In this document: piece after piece, positions 1 through 59,874 of the stretch
How the letters are laid out: each line of letters begins with the position of its first letter
How positions within the stretch are numbered: position 1 is the stretch's first letter
Origin: Amorphochlora amoebiformis
Taxonomy: Eukaryota; Cercozoa; Chlorarachniophyceae
DNA length: 64,000 nt
Assembly: GCA_054601695.1 (NCBI GenBank)
Contig: BAAHQB010000009.1
Location: 806,001-870,000 of the forward strand
Direction: 5' to 3'
Program-made: the position numbers and the translations under genes
The notes under the pieces: model-generated
What the model was told of the DNA's origin: nothing
The model's database searches: none
Seen by the model: the letters and a program-made list of their open reading frames with translations, nothing else

Positions 1-55
1 ATATATATATAATATACATACATACACACATATATATATATATACACATGTACAT

Positions 56-139
<84 letters not shown>

Positions 140-237
140 TTGTATGTATGTATATGGCGTATATATTTACATATAATTTTGTCTTTGTGCGTATATCACG
201 TGTAATAATGTGGTATGCATAAACACAAAAAGATAAA

Positions 238-277
<40 letters not shown>

Positions 278-315
278 CATATATAATATAATATATATAT
301 ATATATTTATATAAG

Positions 316-9278
<8,963 letters not shown>

Positions 9279-10020
9279 TCAGTGACGCGCTTCATAAGAC
9301 GGTTCAATTCTGAAGATAATCTCTCGGATGATGCTCTCGTCGATGCACTGGCGAGCAGAGTCGAGGACCTCCCGCTCCACTTTCTCATCGTCTGAGTCGA
9401 TCATAGTTTTCGAACTTGGTGAACTTAGTGGGCTTGAATACGAGTCTCCGATCTCAAGGTCAAGATCGGGCTCGAAAACGCGCTTGCGCTTGGAGCGTCT
9501 CCCGCCACGGGATGCTCTGGCTTTGGTTGGTTGTCTGCCACTCTCCCTTCCTCGCTTGCGCGATGGCCTTAAGGTCCGTCTTTCCGAGGGCGACTCGGAC
9601 ATGCTATCCGACACCTCAGCGCCTTGGAAATTCCTGCGCTGAAAGAGGAGCTTCAACACCTGATCATGCGGGATTTATCAGCATCATCAGATTCGAAAAT
9701 TTCGAAAATTCTCTTGTGTACATCCGTACCTCTCTATCGCAAGAGCTAACGATCGGAAACGCCAAACCCATTCCCCCTCGACCTCCACTCAATCTAGAGA
9801 GTCGATACAACGACTCCATAAACGAGATACGGGCATGCAGGGGAAGTTTGGTTATCACGTCCAGCGTGGCCTGGATCTTTGGAGCCGGTGCAGTACGGAG
9901 CTCCGTCCTCATCTCCGAATTCATGCAAACCATGAGATGAGAATTGATGTTGTGCTGGGGCTGGATGTCCGCATGGCAGCACGGGCATCTCCACGTCAGC
10001 TCGAAGCTTGTCCAGTCCAT
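9279..10020 (-). CDS. Small basic protein with a Rad18-like C2HC zinc finger
   Basis: Two exons on the minus strand, 10020-9730 (97 codons) and 9638-9279 (119 codons plus stop), joined in phase 0 across a 91-bp intron (GAG|gtacgg .. ctctttcag). Near the N-terminus is C-x2-C-x12-H-x3-C (CPCCHADIQPQHNINSHLMVC region), whose spacing and CP..I..IN.HL..C pattern resemble the UBZ4/Rad18-type ubiquitin-binding finger. A helix-like segment follows (HARISFMESLYRLSR). The second exon is strongly basic, with nuclear-localisation-like clusters (RPSRKRGRE, RRSKRKR), then an acidic Ser-rich tail. A nuclear DNA-damage or ubiquitin-linked role would fit but is inference. The start is the first Met of the frame; the frame stays open upstream, so a further 5' exon is possible. 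Confidence 0.6.
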
Positions 10021-10608
10021 TGCGCGTGGTCCAAGCCTCGCTGGGAGCTGTCCGTATTGTCTCGAATTTCCCCCAATGGGGTATCGCTCTCCTAGCCACT
10101 GTGATACCCTATTTATCGGTCCTCTTTTTAGGTAAATTCGGTCATTCCGACCCTGTAAGAGCTAGATATGAATGGTACGTATCCAACGGTTTCATTTTAA
10201 TTTTAGGCGATTTCAAAGTTTCTATTAATTGGAGTTCGAATGGATACCTGGTCGGCGAGGTGCTCGCATGACCACCCCCCCCCGAAACCACCTTAAAGCC
10301 GCTTTTCTCGTGGTTAAGTCACAAGCCTCACCTTACCCTGGCAGCTGACACAGTGTACGAGCGGCAATATTCATGGAGCCACGTGACAATTCTTTGCCTC
10401 TCACCATGTTCCATTCTCAACGGTGAAATGTATTCTGTGTGCATGTAGATGCCCACATACCATAATATCGATCGATATAATCGCAATTTAGCCTAGAGTT
10501 ACCGCTCTCACAACACCCACACCTATGCCTATGCGCAACAAAAAAGATATGCACACAGATGAGAAAGTAAACATGCCTCTTTTCTTTTGAATTTTCACAC
10601 ATATGTAT

Positions 10609-10662
<54 letters not shown>

Positions 10663-10732
10663 TTATATATATTTGTACATATCTATTTATATATATTTGT
10701 ACATATATATAAATATGTATATATGTGTGTAA

Positions 10733-10773
<41 letters not shown>

Positions 10774-10869
10774 ATATTGTTTATATAATTATGTGAAAAT
10801 ATAAACGTGGGACTGTAAATATGAAAACGTATATGTACTATTATATATGTAAAAATATAAACGTAAATA

Positions 10870-10918
<49 letters not shown>

Positions 10919-11357
10919 TTCATCCAGATGATGGGTAAGGATTTCCCGTGAGACCGTGTGGCCGGCAACGCCAAATACAAAGAACCAATGTTTTTGTCAC
11001 GTGAACAGGGTGTCTCTATATTTCTCTAGATCTCTCTAAATCTCCCGAGATCTCTCAAGATATCTCTGAATTTCTCTAGATATCTCCAAAATCTGAGGAT
11101 CTCTGAGAATCTCTGTAAATCTCTCTAGATCTCTACATCTCACATATATATATATATATTATTTTACATTTTATAAAATTGTGTAATATACATGATATCT
11201 GCTATATACCTGTGTGTATGCACACATTATCAGGCTTGAGAAAATATATTAGCGCATTATGAACGTTTGTTGTTGAAATATTGACTCCGTATTGTTCGGG
11301 TTCTTCAACACAATGCTGGGTGGGGTATGGTTGGCATTTTCATACGGAAAACTCATA

Positions 11358-11402
<45 letters not shown>

Positions 11403-11500
11403 CATGTATACATATATTATATGCACAAACTGGGTGGCGTATGGTGGGCATTCTCATACGGAAAACTCATGCTTTATTTTATATACTCACACATGCACAT

Positions 11501-11543
<43 letters not shown>

Positions 11544-11571
11544 ATATAAATATTTATATATATATATATAT

Positions 11572-11615
<44 letters not shown>

Positions 11616-11652
11616 GTATATATGATATATTATGTATATATGTGTATACATG

Positions 11653-11715
<63 letters not shown>

Positions 11716-11794
11716 GTATGTATATATACATAGATTATATGAACAAATATATATATATATATATGTATGTATACATACATACATATATACATAC

Positions 11795-11843
<49 letters not shown>

Positions 11844-12014
11844 AAGCGTAGCATAGTAATCAGCGATAGCTTCACTATTAGGTAGAGCTGATACGACGCG
11901 GAGCGATAATAAATTATCGAAACGACACGTACTAACAACCAGCCAGTGGACTGCCGATAAATAATATATATATATATATATATACACATATATATATGTG
12001 TGTGTGTGTGTGTG

Positions 12015-12094
<80 letters not shown>

Positions 12095-12132
12095 ATATAT
12101 ATATATATATTTACTATATATATACATACATA

Positions 12133-12227
<95 letters not shown>

Positions 12228-12892
12228 TATACACACAGAGAGAAAGAGAGAGGGAGAGGGTGTTACATCTGTGTATCATGAGGAGGCATTCACAAGTGAA
12301 TGAAGTTAAATGTCACATAATGTCTTGCGCTTAGGAACATACGTACCGACAGCATGTACGCATGTCAGATTATGATAAGTCCCACCATGCCGCAACGGCA
12401 AGGGTTTATATATTTATTTCAGCCGCAGCATGATCAGCAAATAAATATAGAAATACATAAATTCATATATAGCGCTTTTAAATCACATTATAATTAGAAT
12501 CAATCTACAAACAAGTTGTATCTATCTATCAAATTCAAGTCTTTCAAGTTGTCATTCCAATATGTTGCCTTGGGTTTATGCTCGACTAGTACTAGTAGTA
12601 TTTATTAGACCTATTACTACTATCTAGCTAGACTGACTGTACTTATGTAATTATATCGCGAAGAAGTTCCAGTGTGTGTATATGTGAATATCATAAACCG
12701 TACATTAATACTATGGATTTATATATGTACACATATATATTGGACGTATACTGTAAGATGAATTTCGTCGTGACAGTTGCTATCAGATAGTAATTAATAC
12801 TTCACAACAGGCCTCTTCATAGTCTAGATAGTAGCTAAAACAAAACTAGTTTGTAATGATATGTTGAAGTACATAAGTACGCCGCATCATAC

Positions 12893-12938
<46 letters not shown>

Positions 12939-12953
12939 ATATATATGTGTGTA

Positions 12954-13022
<69 letters not shown>

Positions 13023-13541
13023 TTGTATATATATTTTTATATTAGTATAAATACGTATATGCGCGTGCGTACGTATACACTGACAAGTACGTATACGTAG
13101 TAACTAAAAATGCTTGTATACGTACGAACTTGATGGGTACCATGATGAACATACGTACGTGCGCATACGTATGCACGAGTGAGTAGTTTGTACGTCTCTA
13201 GAAAGTATACGACTTTGCGTATAAGTGTAGTACGTATATGTACTCATATAGATACTGTCTATATTGCTAGCTAGTGCCGTGGAATTTTAAATTAAGGTAC
13301 TAATATATACGATACGTACCAATACCAGTACAAACCTATTTCGTCCACGTCGGAGGAAGGATTTCTAGGGCCGGCGATATCATCGCTACACTAGACGCCC
13401 TCCTACATCATGATATGCAAGTCGTATGCCAGACATATGCATGTGCTCATTGAATTAAAACTTACGGTCGGCCGTACGTACTACTAGTACTACTGCGAAC
13501 TATATAATCCGTGATATTTTATTTGCTAAGTACGCATGTAC

Positions 13542-13584
<43 letters not shown>

Positions 13585-13731
13585 TGTGTATATATATACC
13601 TATGATGTGCATGCAAGCTCGTACGTTACGTAAAGTGTAAGGCTAAATTTAAAACTTTTAATTTGCTGGAATTGAACTATCAATGGCAGGCACGCCGAAG
13701 CAGATATTAGTTAAGATATTATTCGGAGATA
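10021..13731. other. Gene-poor region between zinc-finger gene and exportin-1 3' end
   Basis: Mixed-composition segments at 10021-10600, 10920-11140, 11220-11480, 11840-11965, 12250-12890 and 13040-13540 alternate with (AT)n and short (CT)n. No exon chain could be built. 11300-11480 holds two copies of a ~45-bp non-repeat segment. 13040-13540 is rich in overlapping tacgta/gtac palindromes. Confidence 0.55.
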
Positions 13732-41980
<28,249 letters not shown>

Positions 41981-42784
41981 GGAAATAATCCCATACGTCG
42001 ATGGATTTGTCCCATTAGCATGTGCTGCCTGTCCCAGACTCCTTCCCAGCCAAGCCAACCCGCCCGCAATCACACCGCTCGAAACCCTCCACAACCGACC
42101 CCCCCGCAGGTTCAGCCTCCCCCGATGAGAGTTATAGTCATAGCTTCCTTGAGATATCCTCGCAGGTACGGGATCAGAACAGCTGTGTATGCTCCCCAGG
42201 CCGCGTCCTGAGTGCTTGCCATCGTCCCCTAAAATATCACGCATCAGAAGCTCGTGTTTTCTGAGGATGTGCGTACACGTAGGGAAAGGATGATTAGGGT
42301 CGTGTAGCTGTGCGAAATACAGATACTCTATATCGTGGTTTATAGATTTAAGGGTGATATAACGAACAAAATCGAATTCCACAGGACATTCCGCTTTGCA
42401 TAGAATTGCCTTAGAACTCCCTTACCTGTTTGTAATAATCCGCGATGCTGCCTAGGAAATCCAGGAAGAGCAGCCGCCAATATTGAGACGCCAAGGATTG
42501 CAGCCACCCATTGATGCCGCTTTCGGGTGGTGGAAGAGACCGCGCTCCTTTGCCAACGCGGTTCCATGAAAGCCGATATTTTAATGAACAAATTGCTGGA
42601 TTCCGGAAGGGCCCAATTTGTGTCCACGTGATCGCGTGTGGATAGTGGGTGGTGTGGCCTGCAGATAGGGTAGGCGGAAATTTGACCAGAAACGAGAATG
42701 ATGTCTTCTTCTGCTTCGGTTCGATCTATGCTGCGTATCGTCCGAATAGTGCGAAGTCCCGGGACCCGTCTCAGTGACCGGAAA
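41981..42784. promoter_or_regulatory. Head-to-head intergenic region of XPO1 and OAT
   Basis: 804 bp between the two start codons, free of microsatellites and of higher GC than its surroundings. It must hold both promoters and 5' UTRs, unless the minus-strand frames noted at 42112-42729 form a small third gene. No TATA box or other motif stands out. Confidence 0.55.
42112..42729 (-). CDS. Possible small two-exon gene between XPO1 and OAT
   Basis: A minus-strand frame is open from about 42729 to a strong donor (AAACAG|gtaagg, exon end 42426). It joins in phase to an exon 42228-42112 after attttag, giving a hydrophobic segment (YTAVLIPYLRGYLKEAM) and a TGA stop. The first frame has no ATG, so a 5' exon would be needed. 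A second minus-strand frame (42939-42340) is also open over the same stretch, and the plus strand offers a plausible S/T-rich exon at 42022-42164. I could not decide between these. Unrecognised and weak. Confidence 0.25.
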
Positions 42785-44123
42785 ATGTCAACCAACTTGG
42801 GGAGCCTGGAGAGGGTGAACCCCGAAGAAAGGAAAATAAACTTGAACCCAGATAAGGTATGATTCACTGGATCGGGACGAACTTTGAGTGTCATTTGGCA
42901 CTTACTGTCTGTATTATAGGTGAGCGCTGAGGATTGCATAGCGCTGGAGGATGCTCATGGTGCCCAGAACTACCGCCCACTGCCCGTTGTACTGGCAAAA
43001 GGTAAGCGCGAGCTCTTGGAAGGCAATCTGTCACTGACAAGCCTCGATATTTAGGCAAAGGCTGTATTGTGTGGGACACCGATGGAAAAATGTACCTTGA
43101 AATACTATTTTTGGATTCGTTGTGACCGTAAAAAATTTCCAGGTATCTGGATTTCCTTAGCGCATACTCTGCCGTCAATCAAGGCCATTGCCATCCAAAG
43201 GTTATCATCCACCTCAGATCTATGGATCAATCTGCATTACTCGTTCTAATGTGCGTTTTTGTCCGGTGTTGGCAGATTATTGATTCTCTTATGACCCAAG
43301 CACAACAGCTGACTCTGACATCCAGGTATGCAAGCATCGAGGATGCCTGTAAGTACAAATATTGATGTACATGTGTCCCTAACGTTGTACGTATGTATAG
43401 GGCATTCTACAACAATAAGCTTGGTGAGTACTGCGCATTTATGACGGAAAAGTTCGGGTGAGAGTCTAACCACGTAACAGAACAACATTGGTGCTGTATG
43501 TCGCTCAAAATATGGGTGGTACTCTCATGCTTTCATTAGATATGACCGTCTTCTACCTATGAATACTGGTGTCGAAGCGGCTGAGACCGCCGTGAAACTA
43601 GCACGTAAGCGCTGCATTCTAAAGTTGTAAGAGCGTCTGTATATCATATTATTTCGCAGGAAAATGGGCTTATGAGGTCAAAGGAGTTCCCTCTGGAAAG
43701 GCGAAGGTAAACTAAATGTGTTGCATTGACATATGTACGTATGCACTTACGCACATATGTATAGTTTCAAATCTAATGCCCCATGCAGATTATTTTTGCT
43801 GAAAACAATTTCTGGGGTCGATCTCTTGCCGCCGTATCCTCATCTTCTGACCCAGAAAGCTATACCAACTATGGCCCTTTCCTGCCTGGGTAACCCAACA
43901 AAGATTACAGATCAGAACCTGGAGTAAATTACCCTCCATTCACAGATTCGAGTCCGTACCTTATAATAATTTTGCGGCCTTGGAGAAAGCTCTGGAGGAT
44001 CCTGATGTATGCGCGTTTATGGTGGAGCCTATCCAGGGAGAAGCTGGGGTCGTCGTTCCTGACGATGTAGGCGATTATGCATATTTATGTGTGTATATAG
44101 GAATACATATACATATGCATATA

Positions 44124-44165
<42 letters not shown>

Positions 44166-44170
44166 CTTGC

Positions 44171-44222
<52 letters not shown>

Positions 44223-44262
44223 GTGTATATATATAATATATTATATACATATATATACATAC

Positions 44263-44308
<46 letters not shown>

Positions 44309-44417
44309 ATTATATATTGTCATTTATATTTATTTATAAACAACATATATATGTATATATATACATATATATACATATATATATATATATGTACATATCC
44401 ATGTACATGTAACATTA

Positions 44418-44463
<46 letters not shown>

Positions 44464-44627
44464 GTGTGTGTGTGTGTACGTATGTATATGTTTATCAGGG
44501 TTAGGGTTAGGGCAAGGAATCATGTCGTCATTGTTAATGTTTACTTGTTATCACTATTTATTACATTATTACCGTTATTTTTATTATTATTTATTAATGT
44601 ATCATCATTTTCATTATTATTATTGTA

Positions 44628-44676
<49 letters not shown>

Positions 44677-44731
44677 TCTTACAATATCATACAATCTGCT
44701 ACCTGTATATGCATATGTGTGTATATATGTA

Positions 44732-44783
<52 letters not shown>

Positions 44784-44946
44784 TATATATTATTGTATAT
44801 ATATAATATATATATGTATGTATATAATATATATTTATATATATATATTCACTCTTCCTATATATTTATATATATATATATATTCACTCTTCCTCTTATA
44901 AATGTAATATGTATTGATATGCACGGATGATATACATATACATATA

Positions 44947-44988
<42 letters not shown>

Positions 44989-45001
44989 GTATATCTATAT
45001 A

Positions 45002-45042
<41 letters not shown>

Positions 45043-45082
45043 TTATCATTGGTATTGCATATATGTCAGTGCTGTTGTATTT

Positions 45083-45177
<95 letters not shown>

Positions 45178-45229
45178 GTATGTATATATATATATATGTA
45201 TGTGTGTGTATATATATATTTATATTATA

Positions 45230-45264
<35 letters not shown>

Positions 45265-45491
45265 GTTATATATATATGTATGTATATATCTGTATATATA
45301 TATAATTTATGTACATATACAAATATATATTACGTATATATATATATATATATATATGTGTATATAAATATATGTAGGAAATAGATTCTTATATACATAC
45401 ATATATACACATACACATGTAGGAAATAGATACTTATAAACACACATATATCTGCATATATATATATATATATATATTTATACATACATAC

Positions 45492-45535
<44 letters not shown>

Positions 45536-46239
45536 AATATATAATATATATATATACATAAATGTACGTACACGTACATTGTACACACACATCTGATTCT
45601 TCTCATGCAATACAGGGTTATCTCAAGAAGGTTCGCGAGCTTTGCACCAAGAAGAACGTTCTCTGGATTGCCGATGAAATACAGACAGGTCGGTCATATT
45701 TCACACCCTCAGCCTCCCAAATACTAATTTCAAAGTCAGGTTTGGGTCGGACTGGCAAGCTGCTGTGTGTCGACCATGAAAATGTGATTATTATACAGCT
45801 ATCCTAACTAGCGACATCCAGCCATTCGTATACTTATGTTACCTTCTCTGGCATTACATAGACTTCGTACTTGACACTATGATCCTGAATTGTTCATACT
45901 CATATTCTTCAGGTAAGGCCGGACATTGTTGTGCTTGGCAAAGCTCTCAGCGGTGGAGTTATCCCAGGTCCCAAGATTTTTCCTGTAAATATTCCCTCTC
46001 AGGCTGTCTAAACTTAGATATCTGTGTACCATACTGCAGATATCCCCGTAGATATCCGTATGTTGCACTAGAGATATCGCATATCTAATCTTAAATAACG
46101 AAGTATTGTATCGAACTTATATCAGGCCAGCAACCCTAAATCTAGAGTCTAACTCACCCTTATTGTTAGTCTCGTGCGTAATGGCGAGCTCTGAAGTTAT
46201 CCTAACTATCAAGTTAGTTGAATAAATCGTATATATATT

Positions 46240-46275
<36 letters not shown>

Positions 46276-46510
46276 TTAATTATGTACTAAATATAATCCG
46301 AAATAAATATACATATATATATATATATATATATAATGTATATATATAGGTGTATATCACATAGACATGTATATATGTTAATAATGTATACATACATATG
46401 TACATTTGATACTCGTTAACGCTATCACCATAACCTCAGGCCTGGCCAGCACGGGTCCACATACGGTGGCAACCCACTCGCGTAATATATGCATGAATTA
46501 TACGCATATG

Positions 46511-46546
<36 letters not shown>

Positions 46547-46946
46547 ATATATAATATATATATTATATATTATTATAAATGTGTACATACATATGTGCAT
46601 ATATATGTATAAATATATATATATATATAATATCATTATACAAAGTTCGAAAGCCAGAATATGTGACACATGATCTCATCCTTCCTCCATCAGATGTGCC
46701 GTAGCTAAGACTGCCGTAGAGGTACTCATCGAGGAAGGCATGATAGAAAACTCTGAGCGTCTTGGGAAAATTCTAAGGTTAGATTAACCAACACCCTCTC
46801 AAAGTGCTGATGGTAGATAACAAGTGATGCTATATTTACATGTAATGTATATCTGTATATATATATATATATATATATATGCTATATTTACATGTAAATG
46901 TATATATATAATATATATGCATATATATATATGCATTTGTGTGTGT

Positions 46947-46986
<40 letters not shown>

Positions 46987-47043
46987 TTACGTGTAAATGT
47001 ATACATATAAGCTTACATTTATATGTGTGTGATGTATGTATGC

Positions 47044-47125
<82 letters not shown>

Positions 47126-47511
47126 TGTGTATGTGTGTGTGTGTGTGTGTGTGCGTGTGCGCGTGTGTGTGTGTGCGTGTGTGTGTGTGCGTGTGCGTGT
47201 GTGTGTGTCCGTGTGTGTGTGTGCATTTGTTTATATATATATATATTGTCAACGCGTATCAATGCCTTGGGGGCAGCGGAAGACTGCAAGCCACCCTGAT
47301 GTACTTCATTGCACCATTCGGAAAGAGATAACTTAGTCGTGGGGGTACCCACTTGCGCAGCACAAGAGTTGCGGCGTACACGTGTCGCTACTAACTGACA
47401 TTAACCGGTACTACCGGGCACTTCTGGGGATTCACTAAAACACGATCTCCAGCGATCTCCAGTGGGTCTCCATGGATCTCGGGCTATTCTACACGATTCC
47501 TGGCGTCGTGC

Positions 47512-47577
<66 letters not shown>

Positions 47578-47635
47578 TTCACGTGTAAATGTATACATAT
47601 AAACTTACATTTATATGTGTGTGATGTATGTATGC

Positions 47636-47709
<74 letters not shown>

Positions 47710-47743
47710 TGTATGTATATATATATGTGTGTGTATGTGTGTG

Positions 47744-47798
<55 letters not shown>

Positions 47799-47912
47799 TA
47801 CTTGTACATATATATTATATCTATCATGATATTGTACGAAATCTTCAAAAATAACTATGTGTATATATATAAAACATACATATATGTATACATATATATA
47901 TATATATATATG

Positions 47913-47961
<49 letters not shown>

Positions 47962-48286
47962 AACTATATATATATATATATATATGTATATATAAATGTA
48001 TATATATATATACATACATATACAAAAAAACCAGAGACGAACTCAAACAAATTAATCCTGGAGTCATCACCAACAGTAAGATTTTTGCATCAACTCATTT
48101 GATAACCCCGTAGTAATGTAAGCGTTATGATTGACCTAGTACCCCTTTCTAATGTAAGCGTTATGGTTTTATATAGTTCGAGGAAAAGGATTGATGACGT
48201 CGATGACTATCCCTGAGTACGAAAACCATTCCGCGTGGGACTTCTGCATGATTCTTAAGGTCAGTGCTCCGTGCAAGATACGTTTA

Positions 48287-48333
<47 letters not shown>

Positions 48334-48510
48334 TGTATGTATGTATGTATATGTATATTGTATATACTTATAACCATGTATTTATTATTTCTGTGCATAT
48401 TTTTTGAAAATAATACGTAAATATATACAATATGTATATATATATATATACATATATATATATGAAATATATATATATAGACATATATATATATGTGTGT
48501 GTGTATGTGT

Positions 48511-48551
<41 letters not shown>

Positions 48552-48704
48552 AATATATATATATATGTACATTATACACATATATATATATGTATTCATA
48601 CATATATATATATACATATATATATGTATATATATATATATATATATATGAATGGCATATATGCAAAGATACATAAATATACAAAATTATACAAATTTAT
48701 ATAC

Positions 48705-48742
<38 letters not shown>

Positions 48743-48763
48743 ATAGAAATAAATATTTCGTAA

Positions 48764-48799
<36 letters not shown>

Positions 48800-49236
48800 T
48801 TGTTACACCTATGATGTAAGTATGTACGTATTCATAAATATATGTAAATATATAAGTTACGTACATATTTATATAGATTGTGTATGTGTATATGTACATT
48901 CGTGTATACATAATACATATATGATACATATATAATAATATATACATATTATATATATACTACATACATAGTACATGTGTAGAACAAATAAATATGAATA
49001 AACACATGCATATGTACATTGATGATATAAAAAAACATACACATATACGTATACAATACAAATATATAAACGACATACGGTACCTACTATACACCCAACA
49101 GGAGAATGGTATTCTAGCGAAGCCAACACATGGTGACAAGGTTCGGCTAGCTCCGCCGCTGGTCCTAACTTCAGATCAGCTCTACACCACAATCGACGCC
49201 ATCGCGGATACCGTCAAAGCCTACGAGAGACTTTAG
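42785..49236 (+). CDS. OAT: Ornithine aminotransferase, complete, 19 exons
   Basis: Nineteen exons join in frame to 429 residues: 42785-42856, 42920-43001, 43055-43091, 43143-43200, 43276-43325, 43401-43457, 43540-43604, 43660-43706, 43789-43889, 43946-44066, 45616-45688, 45740-45783, 45913-45967, 46170-46212, 46440-46481, 46694-46777, 48035-48075, 48177-48259, 49102-49236. OAT is a PLP enzyme moving the delta-amino group of ornithine to 2-oxoglutarate. Hallmarks are [43 protein letters not shown] (PLP-contacting Asp250), LGKALSGG (Schiff-base Lys279, codon 45940-45942), GSTYGGNP and [16 protein letters not shown]. The N-terminus ([15 protein letters not shown]) is short and acidic, so no mitochondrial transit peptide is evident; the enzyme is probably cytosolic, as in fungi. 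The first nine introns are 51-82 bp; introns 10, 16 and 18 have swollen to 0.8-1.5 kb with (AT)n. Confidence 0.95.
44495..44518 (+). repeat. Short TTAGGG seed in OAT intron 10
   Basis: Three TTAGGG-type units within (AT)n/(TG)n in the intron 44067-45615; too short to be an array but matches the wider pattern of telomere-type repeats in introns here. Confidence 0.7.
46983..47645. repeat. Direct repeats bracketing a unique segment in OAT intron 16
   Basis: A ~62-bp sequence (acgtgtaaatgtatacatat .. gatgtatgtatgcacaat) occurs at about 46989-47049 and 47581-47641. Between the copies are (AT)n, (TG)n and about 260 bp of unique sequence (47248-47516). It could be a duplication with an insert, or the long flanks of a decayed insertion. 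Confidence 0.88.
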
Positions 49237-49953
49237 ATACTCGGCGGCAGCAAGGGCGTTGAATTCAGCTCGGATAGATCTTGTTTAAGAGATCTTGTAC
49301 AAATTTATGGGCTTTGAATGTGTCTGTTGTGTTGGCCCTCGTCCTTGCGAAGACACCGTGTATAAACACATCATAATAATCTATTTCGAAAATTCTTGCA
49401 TAAAAACTATTGACTATTTAATATATTGTGAAAGTACATGCACCTGTATGACAAACTATAGTATGACACATACATGACATATCTAGATATCATCCAGTTC
49501 ATCTCGTGAGTCGTGATATATCTTCTGATCTTGTATATCATGAGCCGACTAGAGCTAATGTTGCTTTTTACATAACCTCTAGAACCTAGTTGCACAAGCA
49601 CATTTGTCCAATAGATCTAGAGAACGATTGAACTTAGTGCATAATCTTAGTCTATAGTATCGATCGCTCCGTGCTATCCAGCTGAGTCTGCATTCGAAGT
49701 CTCATGCCTAACCATCCCCGGACATATTCCCTTTGCCTTCTCGTTCCCTACTTCCTCCCCGCTGTCGAAATACGAGCGCAGCATGAAGAGAGGCGTCATC
49801 ATTGCCCTTCGGGATGAAAGATTTCTTATATTTGAAATTAGATATTACAGTTCTTTGATCGCACATCAAATCAAAAACTGCCATGGATCAATTACTTTGC
49901 GAAATTGAATGTTTTAAATGGCTTTTTACTTTCCTAGTGAGACACACATATCA

Positions 49954-49986
<33 letters not shown>

Positions 49987-50053
49987 TTTGCACATATTAT
50001 ATCTGTGTAATCATCATATACGTTATATTGATTTCAAAGATAGGTTTGTTATC
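49237..50053. other. Convergent intergenic region, OAT and DUF1365 gene
   Basis: Mostly ordinary-composition sequence between two stop codons (OAT TAG at 49234-49236, DUF1365 TAA at 50056-50054), presumably two 3' UTRs, with a short (AT)n at 49955-49985. I see no further exon. Confidence 0.65.
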
Positions 50054-59425
<9,372 letters not shown>

Positions 59426-59874
59426 TGTCAAGCGCGATTTTATTTTAATACTGAAAATATTTCAATTGAAATCATCTAAAATGAACCTTTAATTCAACCG
59501 TGAGAGGTCACGCAGACTCACGCTATAAGTATTAAGAGCGTTTCATATTCTTGCTTCGTTTCCGTGTTTACATATTGGATATCTTTATATTGATGTAGAG
59601 ATATACGCTATATATATCATAAATATTTCGTTATTAAAACTGAGATATGTTGTAAATGCGTGGAAGATTCTGAGAACTATACCGGCACTTTAGGTAGAAT
59701 CACCGAAGGACTCCAGCACACTTCTGGGATCTGTCTTCGCACTTCGACAAAAACCATCCCCCTACGAAGTAGCTGCTTTGCTGATAGTCAGCAAAGATGG
59801 CTTCTGAGTAGTTCTCTGGTACGATGTAGCAGCGAAATAGTCGTCTTCGACCATGAAGACTTTTTCAATCCACC
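59426..59874. promoter_or_regulatory. Divergent intergenic region
   Basis: 449 bp of mostly non-repetitive sequence between the start codons of the DUF1365 gene (-) and the single-exon gene (+). It presumably contains both promoters; no specific motif was identified. Confidence 0.5.

Noticed and set aside
10008-10271. Plus-strand frame with ILILGDFKVSINW, reminiscent of a LINE endonuclease GDFN motif
   Set aside because: The motif is imperfect, the frame is short, and no other retrotransposon domain, reverse transcriptase or target-site duplication is visible.
47140-47230. (TG)n with GCGC interruptions resembling a CpG or Z-DNA element
   Set aside because: A simple (TG)n microsatellite with point changes; no regulatory evidence.
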